This document shows positions 1-10,020 of a stretch of DNA of 64,000 bases, one piece after another. Under the pieces are notes generated by a model that was given only the letters and a program-made list of their open reading frames with translations, ran no database searches and was not told the origin of the DNA. Source of the DNA: Icerya purchasi (Eukaryota; Arthropoda; Insecta; Hemiptera; Monophlebidae); assembly GCA_039619475.1 (NCBI GenBank), contig CM077116.1:34917183-34981182 (forward strand). The letters run 5' to 3'. The number at the start of each line of letters is the position of its first letter. Within the stretch, counting starts at the first letter, position 1. The translations under genes were made by a program, and so were the position numbers.

Positions 1-205
1 GAATTAATTGTATACGTTCTTGGAAATGAATCTTACGATTTTGAGGAAATTTACGAATTAAGGGATTTTTAACGTATAGAAATCGATTAATCGAAATCTC
101 GTCGTCGAGAAAATTCTGGAAGGAACGAGCAGTTGTAAAGGGGAGGGGACCAATGTTCCTTTTCGTGATCATCATACTTTTAAGGTTCATCAAAAAGTAA
201 ACAAA

Positions 206-640
206 ACTTTTTTCCCTTTTATAATAGGTTTGCCAGCGAGGACATTAGCCCAAGGAAAGTAATGGAGAGGAAAATAGCTTAAGGGCAGCGGATAGAATTA
301 ATTCCAGGACAGGCATAACTGAAGCAGAGGGAAATGAGAGAATATAAGCAGCATTATAAGGAGTAGGGATATCAAGTTTTAGTAGCAAAGAATAGAAGGA
401 CGCCTGCTTAGTAGAGAAGGCCGCACATTCTAATAAAATGTGACCCGCATCACAAGGAAAGTATATGGATGGCGGATGAAAGGGACAGAACAGAGTAGAC
501 ATAAATGAAAACCGAAAAAGTGATGCAGGAAAGCGACAAATAGAAGTGAATGTAGAGCGTTTAAGAGAGGGAAAGTCAAGGAAAAATTTTTCGTGGCAAC
601 TGAAAATAGGTAACGATATGAAAGCTAGCCAAAGGGCGAG
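206..640 (-). mobile_element. 3' fragment of pyrimidine-rich non-LTR retrotransposon
   Basis: The minus strand reads as the C-terminal zinc tail of a LINE ORF2. The open part at 502-245 has a Cys-rich segment (FCPF, then PCDAGHILLEC) of the C..C..H....C type that follows RNase H in many insect LINEs, and the same frame continues upstream to about 640. The sequence is strikingly close to the plus-strand copy ending near 53820: both have LLECA/LFECA, a following FYS-LLK block and the phrase ILSFPSASV. The 3' end (sense GCTAATGTCCTCGCTGGCAAACC, read downward from about 246, with an A-rich run after it) also matches that copy. It is 5'-truncated and carries no RT. The family call by shared sequence is firm; the clade (I/R1-type) is inferred. 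Confidence 0.75.
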
Positions 641-1098
641 ACCAGGTCAAAAAAAAAGAAAGAAGATAGATGCGTAATATTTTTGTTTTACGATGAGACA
701 TATTTGTTTAAGCTTCGCACGACGAATATAATTCAAATATATAGGGCGTAGTCGTTGAGTTATACAAATGATAATTTATTAATACATATTTCTGACTCGT
801 GAATTCCGAATTTGTTTTTATTTTTTGTAACGCGAGAATACTTTAATGCAAATAATGTAATTTACATGTAAGTGTAGCTTATATTAGATAGGAAATTAAA
901 ATTTCGCGGTGAAATGAACTTATTCACCGTTTACGTGGCGATATTAAAGTTTACGCTAACTGAGATACATTTTCAGCATTGAAAAATAGACTAACATATG
1001 CAATTTTAAGTGCCGTATTGCTTGCGTGTTGTTGTTTTATTTATAAATGTTTATGAAAGCTGTGAATACTTTAATTTATCTGCAAGTTCCGAATAAAT
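641..1098. other. AT-rich stretch without a recognised gene
   Basis: No coding pattern, splice-flanked exon or repeat was recognised here. The base content is like the general background of the window. Confidence 0.5.
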
Positions 1099-1130
1099 CC
1101 GAGCAAAGCAAAGCTCGGTTACCAGCTACT
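1099..1130 (+). mobile_element. Helitron-like 3' terminus, degenerate
   Basis: CCGAGC and GCTCGG form a perfect 6-bp stem around an 8-nt loop (1099-1118), followed by TTACCAGCTACT. This resembles the hairpin plus CTRR end of Helitrons, and also the nearby end at 1569-1603, but the terminal CTRR is altered to CTAC. No 5' terminus was identified, so the element's extent is unknown. Confidence 0.4.
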
Positions 1131-1568
1131 ACATACACATATATTTATACAATATTTACTCATGGTATGATTTATATATACATACATACATGCATACACA
1201 CACACACACAATATAAATATTATTGTGTTGTTTTATAGCGGTCGACTGACAAAGAAAGTGCTCTAAATTGTAATTAGAACATAATATTTCAGATAACGTA
1301 TCGATATATCTCAACTTTCGCTTATCGTATTGATTTTCGTTTTAACCTGCATACTAAAGTCCCCAAAAAGAATTAAATGCAATATATTCCTCTCACATAT
1401 ATGACACTGCTAGCAGTTTCAGTTTTTCTGATATTTTAATCTAAATCTCACCTTTTTAATTGACGTATTAGTGCACTTCTTTTTTCAAAAAAAAAAAAAT
1501 AGTATATGTGAACGCTTTAGACTTTACGAATATTTACAAAGTAATACAGTTTAAAGTCTGAAAGAACG

Positions 1569-1601
1569 GGCCGCGAAGCGGCCAGCGAGATCAATCCCCT
1601 A

Positions 1602-1603
<2 letters not shown>
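1569..1603 (+). mobile_element. Helitron-like 3' terminus
   Basis: GGCCGC-GAA-GCGGCC makes a perfect 6-bp stem with a 3-nt loop (1569-1583). CTAG follows at 1599-1602 and then T at 1603, as expected for a Helitron 3' end (hairpin, CTRR, insertion at A/T). The spacer of 15 nt is slightly longer than the usual 10-12. A long (TA)n tract begins directly downstream, which fits an AT-rich target. No Rep/helicase coding sequence is in the window, so this would be a non-autonomous copy. Confidence 0.5.

Positions 1604-1656
<53 letters not shown>
1604..1656. repeat. (TA)n microsatellite
   Basis: About 26 uninterrupted TA dinucleotides directly after the Helitron-like end. Confidence 0.95.
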
Positions 1657-1659
<3 letters not shown>

Positions 1660-1883
1660 GCATACATAATATTTTTAAATTGAACTATTTATTCAATTGA
1701 TGATTAATACTGTTGTTGAATGTTTTCACTCCGCTGTTTTTTTAAAATTACAGAATGGTTTTTGTTAAACTTTCTCAGATAAAATTCTGTCAGTATTTAA
1801 TAAAAACTAACAAGTTTATTTAAAACTAAAAGATAGCTACTTCTTCTTTCCTATCGATTTCCCCGTGTGGGGTCCGCTTGGTG

Positions 1884-3810
1884 TCACTTTCTCCACCATT
1901 TTCTACGGTCCTCGGCATCCTCTATCCCAACACCGACTTCCACCATGTCGTTGTTGACGGAGTCTATCCACCGTCTTCTCGGTTTTCCTCGTGGTCGCTT
2001 TCCTCCAGGATTATAATCCATTAACATCCTCGCAGGGCTATTGTCTGTTTTTCTCATGATATAACCGTACCATCGGAGTCTTGCTTCCAGTAATTTCAAA
2101 CGTACAGGTGCAACTCCAATACGCTTCCTTATATCCTCGTTTTTGATATGGTCGAGGATTGCGTGCCCAAGAGACCAGCGTAACATTTTCATTTCAGCCA
2201 CAAGAGGTTTTTGTTCCATTTTTGTGTGTACCGCCCAGCATTCAGCTCCATATAGCATTGCAGGTCTGATAATCGTCTTGTAAATCCTCCCTTGAGATGT
2301 ATCGGTATTCTCTTATCACATAATACACCGGTTAGCTGCCTCTATTTCATCCATGCTGCTTGGACGCGAGAATCGATGTCGCATTGTGTATCCCCATCTG
2401 AGTTAATATTTGAGCCCAGGTATTTGAACTGAATGGTCTTCTTTAATACCGTGTTACCTATTTTAATAGACTTATCTGCAGGTGCCCCACAAACCAAGTA
2501 CTCAGTTTTTCTTATATTAAGCTGAAGTCCATTTTCCTGTAATCTAGTTTTCCAGATCTGCACGCGCTTTTATAAATTGTCTTTGCTTTTATCCGCCAGG
2601 AAGACGTCATCCGTGTATAGCAATGTCTACGGTACAGGTGTCTGCAGGTCTGCGGTTATGGTTTCCATACAAAGAATGAATAGTAGCGGCGATAGTGCTG
2701 AACCTTAGTGCACTCCCACCGTAACCTGGAATGGCGGTGAAATGCCAACGGGACACCGCACCACGCTAGTTGCTTTTTTTTTATATAACCTGTATTATCT
2801 TTACATATTCTTCTGGGACTTCGTGTATTTGTAGCGCCTTCCAAATTAGTTCATGCGGAACCTTGTCAAAAGCCTTTTCCAGATCCAAAAAGGCTATATG
2901 GATTTGACTCTTTTTTTCCCGGTGCTTTTCCACCAGTATGCGTGCCATATGGATCGCATCCGTTGTTCCACGTCCTTTTACGAACCCACATTGGTTTGGG
3001 GTGACTTGAATGACTTCCCGTAATCGGCGATCCAGTATGCGTTCAAATATTTTGAGGGTGTGGCAAAGTAGGCGAATTGGGCGGTAGTTGCTGCAATCCA
3101 TAACATCCCCTTTCAGTTTCCATATAGGAATAGTTGTACTGGTGAACCAGATTTCGGGAATACGGCCCTCTGCCATTATTCAATTGAATAAACTTAGCAG
3201 TATTTCAGCTCCCTTCTGTCCCAGTAATTTCCAAATTTCAACCGGAATATCATTCGGGCCCGTTGCTTTCCCATCCTTCATCTTCTTTATGGCAAATACC
3301 ACCTCATCTACTTCTAATTGTTTGATGGGCCCATAAATAGGCAAGCAGTCCGATATTCGGGCGTGTGGAAATTCCTCCCCGCAGACCTGTAATTTCTTTT
3401 GGGTTTTTCATTATTTTGTTATCGGCGGATTTAATCTGTATTATGGGACCAATGTCTTCAGTCGCTCTGTGTCTCGCTTTAGCAATTCTGTATATCGAGT
3501 TTACGTTCTCCTTTGCTTCTAGCTGGTCATATAGATATTGGTAATGGGATTCCTTTGCTCTCGCTACTGCTTTTTTCGCTTCCGATCTGAGACGCTTATA
3601 ATTTTCCAAATTCTTAGTATCTATTGTTTGCCACTATTTTTTGAAAGACTGCTTCTTAGCCTTTATATCTTGTTGGACTTCTTCCGTCCACCACCAAGTT
3701 TGCTTGTCAATATTTATTCCCCGGCTTTGTTACGCCGAGTATTCCGGTGTCTGTTTCCAGTATTTATTTTGCGATGTTGTTCCAGAACTCTTCAATTGAA
3801 GTATTAACGC
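1884..3810 (-). pseudogene. RTE-like reverse transcriptase and C-terminal tail
   Basis: Fragments in order: a linker with WWWTEEVQ (about 3690) and the block at 3609-3304; RT fingers and palm at 3176-2781 (CSNYRPIRLL, GFVKGRGTTDAI, AFLDLEKAFDKVPHELIW); a palm piece around 2740-2590 reading HQGSALSPLLFIL and LLYTDDVFLA; the thumb at 2563-2342 (KTEYLVCGAP, FKYLGSNINSDG); and the tail at 2258-1884 (MLYGAECWAV, LRWYGYIMR, KRPRGKPRRRW). The catalytic YADD is YTDD here (codons over 2606-2617). Stops and shifts separate the blocks, so it is a pseudogene. Confidence 0.85.
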
Positions 3811-4055
3811 TGTTACTTCCGCTATTTATATTTATGCTGTTTAAAGGTATTAGTAACTGGTCCTTTTTCTGTGGTAATTTGCACCACTTAATCCTGGCTG
3901 TGTGTGTCAGCCGATTGCGACTGGACTTATCTAAATCTAGAAGGATATTCATAATTAAAATTTTATGCTGTGGTGCTATGTCTTCTGACGGTATTACTTT
4001 AGCATCTAACACAAGTTTAGCGTCTCTTTTCCTTATGAGCCAGTGGTCTATTTGG

Positions 4056-4562
4056 CTAGTATGGTTTCCACTCACGTAGGAGTGCTCGCCTTTTCTTGAA
4101 AAAGATATTTGCTATTACTAAATCTTGTTCTTCCGTACATGCGAGGATTTTATGCCCTTCATCATTTCTGTTCCCATAACCCTGACCACCATGGGGCCGC
4201 TTATATCCTTCTCTTATTGCACCTATATGTCCATTTGGGTCTTCACCTATTAACAAGCGTTCATTTGTTGGTATATTGCGTATGAAGGCACCCAGGTGAA
4301 CCAAGAAGTTTTCCTTCTCATGCTCCGAGCTTCCTGCATGTGGCGCATAGCATGAAATAATTCTTTTTGGTGAGTGGTTTGCACTGATTTTAATAGCTAT
4401 AATTCTGTCCGTGAGTTTATTTACTTCTGTAACATTGTCCCGCCATCTTTCACTAACTACAATTTCAACTCCACTTCGAGCTGAAGTTGTGCCGTTGTAA
4501 AAAAGTTTATAGCCATCACCAATATTCTTGCTCTTTGCACCTTTCCATCTGGTTGCTGCATA
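4056..4562 (-). pseudogene. RTE-like endonuclease domain, N-terminal part
   Basis: About 165 residues of an apurinic-type endonuclease. TRWKGAKSKNIGDGYKLFY is the block after the family's QET motif. RIISCYAPHAG and LLIGEDPNGHIGA follow; the last is the family's LLIGGDLNGHVGA with GD changed to ED, which alters a conserved catalytic-loop position. The first endonuclease residues (start and QET glutamate) are absent because the element is 5'-truncated. The next frame (4075-3764) continues with HTSQIDHWLIRKRDAKLV and AKVIPSEDIAPQH, so a frameshift lies near 4070. Confidence 0.8.
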
Positions 4563-6604
4563 CATACGTATTTAGTGTTACAAACCAAATACCATGTGTC
4601 TCAACAACCACCAAACATCTTCATAACCAATCGCTTTCTGCAAAAATACTTGCGTGTTCACTTTCACTCAGTAACAGCACTTGTCCATTAAGGAGATTAG
4701 GAAGGTTCTTTAACCAACCAATTTTAATAATTTTTCTAACCTATGCTAAGTTGCTTTGCATGTTTGCATTTTGCGTCTCTTTTAAGGATGCATTTTACTG
4801 TGTATCTAACCAATTTAATAATTTGCTAACCCGTGCTAATTTGTTTTTGAGTAATTGTAGATAACTTTTTAAGTTATGTGTTTTTATTATTGACTAATCA
4901 AGTTTAACACTTTTCTAACCCTTAGTAAAATCTCTGTTTCTGTGTGTATACGTTTGAGGATCTGCTTTATTATATCTATAAGTATCCAACGCTAATATAA
5001 CTTATTTGCAATTATTTTTAAAATGCACTGTAGTAAAAAAAAAATGTTTTAAAATTAAAAACTCTATTCTGTAACACTGATTCTTTTTTTTTAAATCATT
5101 AAATAATATGCATTTTTTGGAAACTCACACAGGGAGGTTCGCACCCTTGAGCCCTCTCGGATTTCACTATGATAAAGCAGTGCTGGCACAGTCACACTTT
5201 CTCAATAAAAAATGTTCTGATCTATTAACGTAGAAAATAACTTGGTCGGTTAAATGCCGAACTTGATTGACTGTTCATGATTTTGTGGTCTCGGGATGTA
5301 TGCTTCTCAATACGCTCTTAGTGACTTTCTAACATTGGGCAAGTGTTCACACCGTTTGACGGACATAACATGAAAGACGAGGAGATCATCAAATCGAAGT
5401 TTAGTTATTAAATATTTTTCTCTGCATGTTCAAATAATGACTTCTTAGACTTCTACAGACAAGGTAAAAAGTGTCTCGTTAATCATGTTAATCTCTGTTA
5501 CTAGAGAAGCACTGGCAAATTTCTTTATATTTTAGTTTGTTTTGGTACTTCACTGCATGACTGGAAGTACCATAGAATTCGCCATTGATTGTTGTATATT
5601 ACTGTATTTCGCTCGTGGACATGTGTGAGATCATACAACCTTTTCAAATCACGTTAATGATGAAACCAAGAGAGTCAGTTTTTCCTTTGCTTATATTATA
5701 GGAGAACTCCTATAAGTAAGACAGAGAATATTTCGAAAAATGGTAATAATTCATTCGTTTGCCTGCAGTTCATTTTTACGGCATCGTAACGAAGGAGTAT
5801 CTACAATTTTAAGAAATTAACAAATTTCTTTCAAATAAATTCCGAAATGTTTGGTGCGATATTTGTAAAGTATTCATTACATGTATATAGAAAAGAAGTA
5901 AATAAAATAAAATCTAAGAAACGTAGTGCGAGCGAGCGAGTATGTGTGCATACGTGAGATCCGGTTTGTCGGTCGGGGGTGAATGCACTACCACACGGTT
6001 TCACTAGTGAAAGGTTCACCCCTGAAGAAGTGACGGCGATTGATCACGGCTAGAACAAAAGAAAAAGAATCAGAGAGACTTGGCTATAAGATGGACAACA
6101 TGTATCAGGTAATCGTCGGTTAATCGTCTTAACGAACAGGTCACTTTTTAATGAGCAAGAAAACAAGAAGTCTGTCGCGCGAAATAGTAAAAATCGTCCG
6201 CCAGAACAGTTAAGTTGTTAAATAATTACGCGATGAAAAGTCAAATCGAAATTGCCTCTGCGTCAACAACAAAAGTACCGACCGATTGAATACCTGAAAT
6301 CCGCCATCGCAGCGTTCCAGGACCACCATCGACAAACAGCGATACGTACCAATTTATTTATAATTATATAATCGTTGATTTATGTCGGATTTACGATAAT
6401 TGTGTTTTCAGCAGTCGGCGGTCACGGAAAAATCGATGTAATTGTTAAAAAATATAGATAAAAAGACTAACTGACCATTTAATCTTAATAATAATAATAA
6501 TAATAATAATAACTAAATTGAATAAATAAATAAAATCTACGATATTAAAATTTCATGGTTGGCATCCCTAAGGGCTTCTATAACGTATAATACCATAACA
6601 ATTA
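4563..6604. other. No gene recognised; possible tRNA-like relic near 5115-5190
   Basis: Mostly AT-rich spacer. On the minus strand 5190-5115 there is a B-box-like GGTGCGAACCTCC after a segment that could fold like a tRNA with a variable arm. No clear A box is seen, so a decayed tRNA or SINE head is only a possibility. A (TAA)n tract lies just upstream of the MITE at 6487-6512. Confidence 0.35.
6487..6512. repeat. (TAA)n microsatellite
   Basis: Eight or more TAA units in a row. Confidence 0.9.
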
Positions 6605-6606
6605 TA

Positions 6607-6841
6607 CAGGATACGGCAGCATAACTTTCTTTTTTAAAATGCGCCACTTTTTTTCTACTAAATTTCTCTATAGAAATAATAACAGAAAATCGAAATAAAA
6701 CTGTCAGGCAAGAAGCATATATATTGCCCCAATGGGGGGTCTAGAGTACGTTATTTCGATTTTCTGTTATTATTTCTTTAAAAAATTTAGTAGAAAAAAA
6801 GTGGCGCATTTTAAAACAGGAAGTTATGCTGCCGCACCCTG
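6607..6841. mobile_element. Palindromic MITE with about 92-bp inverted arms
   Basis: The left arm 6607-6698 and the right arm 6841-6751 are inverted copies at high identity. Their outer ends read CAGGATACGGCAGCATAAC and CAGGGTGCGGCAGCATAAC. A 52-bp spacer separates them. TA lies directly outside both ends (6605-6606 and 6842-6843), consistent with the TA target duplication of Tc1/mariner-type or similar elements. There is no open reading frame, so it is a non-autonomous foldback MITE. The superfamily is inferred from the TA flanks only. Confidence 0.85.
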
Positions 6842-8188
6842 TATTAGATTAAGAAATTACTGAAAGAAATAAAAGACCGGAATTTCACAAATAGCAAATT
6901 TGCAAGTTCTGAATGCGCAAATAACAATCGTCAAATTCTTACCATTTACTACTGAACGATGTGTAGTGTATCAAGATCACTGACTGCTACATAAATTCTT
7001 TCGAACATAGTATGTGATGAAGAAACGCTCATTACACTATTAATTGTCGTTATATTCCTGTTCTCTTCTTGCAGACATTTCACAGATCATATAAAAAATA
7101 ATACACGCCCACACATAATTTAATGGAGAAGTGACTTCTGCGTTGAAAAAGACATCACTCTTACTTAAATAAGGGAGTTAGGTAAACATCGAAATAACTA
7201 AACTACAACTGTTCTTAATGTAAAATAAAAAAATAGCCAAGAGCAGAACTATTTGCCGACTGTGAAATTTTAAAAATACTGTGGGCGTCGTACGTACATG
7301 CAAACACTTTTTAATATTTTCCTGTTTTTTTTCTTTCTATTTTTCGTTTTTCATCAACCTTCATTTATTTAGAATGTTAATCGAGTTGAAATTGAAAATT
7401 TTGTCAAATTTTATTTTAGATTACAAAAATGTAGTAATTTTATAACTTAAAAATTGTAATTATTTTCAAATTGATTAGTTTTCCTTAGGCGGACGCAAAG
7501 AATTTTTATTATTGTCGTATATACGAACTATTAATTTCACTTTGCTTGGAGAGTTACGTCTTGCAATAAATAACAGGATTCCGTTTCATTCTTTCATTTT
7601 GTAGGCTGAAAGTTTTTAAGTAATCCAATTTAATGCGGATTACGTGAAGTGTTTGGGAAAATTTGGAGCGACCTCTACCACTTAGAAAACCGTATTGCGA
7701 TCCGTGTGTTTACAATTTTAACCGTTAGATAGCAATGTAGTTATGATATCGTTGGTTTTTCGAAAATCACGATAATTATGAATTTTTAATAAAAATCAAT
7801 TCCACCTATGCTATTTCAAAACGGAATAGTATGCGTAAAACTAGCGTGTGTTTAAAAAAATTATCGGTAATTTGATGCGACTGTAAATAAAATTACTGTT
7901 TTTGTGCGAATGTTGATATATGTACATACAGTAATAAGTACACTTAAAAAAAGAAAGAAAAAAGTTTATCAACTAAAAAAATAAAATCAAAAAACCTGGC
8001 AAAATAAGTTGAAAATTTAATCAGTATTCAAATATTAAATTTTTAACATGTTTATTTTGGTTTACCGAATCGTAATAATATCATTGAAATTGAAATAAGT
8101 TATTTAATTCTTCGTAATTATTGTTAAACGATTTAACATTTATTCCGCAAAGAAATAAATGGTTTCTTTTTTCGTTCTTTTTAATCTT
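6842..8188. other. AT-rich stretch without a recognised gene
   Basis: Homopolymer-rich background. Nothing coding, and no repeat pair was found. Confidence 0.5.
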
Positions 8189-8341
8189 TTTTTTTTTTTT
8201 TATCATGCTCAGTTATCCAGCGGCAGCATAAGCATTAGTCGATCGGAAAAACTGATTACTATAGAGCTGGAGTTCATTCATTTCACATCCGAGATGTTAA
8301 CGACGGAGTTATCTTCTGCTTCTGATATCTAATACTGTTTG

Positions 8342-9700
8342 CTATAGCGCTGGATTTTGTTCGTTCGACGGCTGAGGTATTAACGACGATGCTATCTGCT
8401 TCCTTGGGTGATCCCAGCGACTGATGTTCGATATCTTTGGATTTTTATTGAGTTGAAGTGCTTCATAAAAATGTTTGTATTGCTTCAAGTATAAATTGTT
8501 TACGTACGGAACATCTAAGTCTGTATGTAGAGTGTGATTCGATAGATAGTACAGTGCGTCTACCATTTGCCTCAACGTTTTCGATTGGAACTGTTGAACC
8601 CTATTTAGGTTACTCTTTGCAGTGGCTCCATATACTTTTAATCCGTATCTCCAGACTAGCGCTATAACTGAAAGATAAACTAGCCTCTTGCATTTCAAAT
8701 TAATTGTTAATTTTTTGCCTAATATGCTGTTGAGAGCCTTAGTTCTTGAAGCCATTTTTTGCCGGATGAACGATACATGGCTTCTCCATGTAAGTCTTCG
8801 ATCTAATATCATACGCAGGTATTTGATATGATTTTCTTGAATTATGCGCTGATTATTTATTGTATTAGGGGGGCAGTTTTGCACGTTTAAAGTGAAAGTT
8901 ACTTGTTTGGTTTTTTGGTGGTTTAGCTTAATCTTCCACTTCGGTTAAATGCTTCTGTGTTAACAAGGGGATACGTACACTGGGTTTTTGTGCCGAGCAA
9001 GGATACAGATATCATCCGCAAAGGTAGCGATTACTGTCGTCCTTAGTACTAGCACGTCCGCTGTGTAGATGGAATACAGGAGCTGGCCAAGTGCACTACC
9101 TTGTGGCACTGATGCCTTTATATTATTTGACAAAGATAATGATGAATTTATCTTGACATTGAAACTTCTGTTTGTCAAATATGACACCATAACTACATAT
9201 AAATCGTTTGGTGAAATTTTTTTTAGTTTACAAAGTAACCCTTCATGCCAAACGCGATCGAAGGCCTGCTCAATATCCAAGAGAATGGCGTTACAGTATT
9301 CTCCTTTCTCCAATGTAGCTGTTATTTTGTCTGTTAAACTATGTATCTTGTGAACAGTTGAGTGTCTTCCCTAGAAACCGAACTGATGATTCGGAATGAT
9401 CCTATTTTCTGTTGTTATCGAAAGTATTCTATATTAGCATTTCGAATATTTTAGAAAGCACACTTAAAAGGCTGATTATACGATGAAGGATATATTGGAT
9501 TTTTTCACGGTTTTAAGATCACCAAAATTATTAATCTTTTCCAAGTTTCAAGGTAATATCTAATTCTTAGAATCGTGTTAAATATATAATTAATTAAAGT
9601 GACCGTTTTCGGTGGCAGCATTTTAATTATTTCACCTGTTATTTAATTGAAACCTGGAGCCCTTTTGGGTCGCAGCATCTTAATTTTAGCCTGTACTTCT
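8342..9700 (-). pseudogene. Jockey-like reverse transcriptase
   Basis: Two main open blocks. 9313-8960 is the palm: AILLDIEQAFDRVWHEGLL, then ASVPQGSALGQLLYSIYTAD, and TFADDICILARHKNP with the catalytic FADD at 9022-9011. 8884-8342 is the thumb and C-terminus: IKYLRMILDRRLTWRSHV, LNSILGKK, a KRLVYLSVIALVWRYGLKVYG block and WDHPRKQ near the end. A frameshift and stops separate the blocks and continue upstream to about 9700. There is no RNase H after RT, as usual for Jockey elements. Confidence 0.85.
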
Positions 9701-10020
9701 CTAGGTGATATAAGTTTTGTCGGCAGTGTGAGTTGAAAAGGGGCCTACATATATGTCTCTATTAGTTTATCATGCGCGGAATCCTGTATTTCATTGTGTG
9801 TTTTAAATATTTGTACCAAATGCTCAGCAAAAGTTTGAGCTTTATCAGCATCAGTTTTGGTTCATTCCCCATTTGCTTTTTTGACCGGGTACTGTTTGGG
9901 ATGTTGTTTTAGGAAGGATTTTGTTGTTTCCCAAATAGAGTCATCTTGTGGATTTAATTGAGAAAAGAAGTTTTCATATCTAGTGCTCTTGTATATCTGT
10001 ATATTTTTGCGTAATTCACT

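Larger units (their letters stand above)
1845..4562 (-). mobile_element. RTE/BovB-like LINE, 5'-truncated and broken
   Basis: The minus strand carries a degraded ORF2 in the order apurinic endonuclease, RT, C-terminal tail. The left (5') limit falls inside the endonuclease near 4562. The 3' end runs through AAATCGATAGG into AAAGAAGAAG near 1845, a short microsatellite-like tail typical of the RTE clade. No poly(A) tract is present. Signatures such as TRWKGAKSK, CYAPHAG, GHIGA, HTSQIDHWLIR and LRWYGYIMR match RTE/BovB proteins. Frames are broken by several stops and shifts, so it cannot make ORF2 protein. Placement in RTE/BovB rests on recalled family signatures. Confidence 0.85.

Noticed and set aside
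1047..1238. Plus-strand frame with Tyr/Ile/His repeats
   Set aside because: Low-complexity A/T and CA-repeat sequence, no gene evidence.
3538..4079. Plus-strand frames rich in Leu/Phe looking like membrane proteins
   Set aside because: They are antisense shadows of the minus-strand RTE-like ORF2.
5115..5190. Possible tRNA gene on the minus strand
   Set aside because: B-box-like sequence present, but acceptor stem and A box could not be paired; at most a relic.
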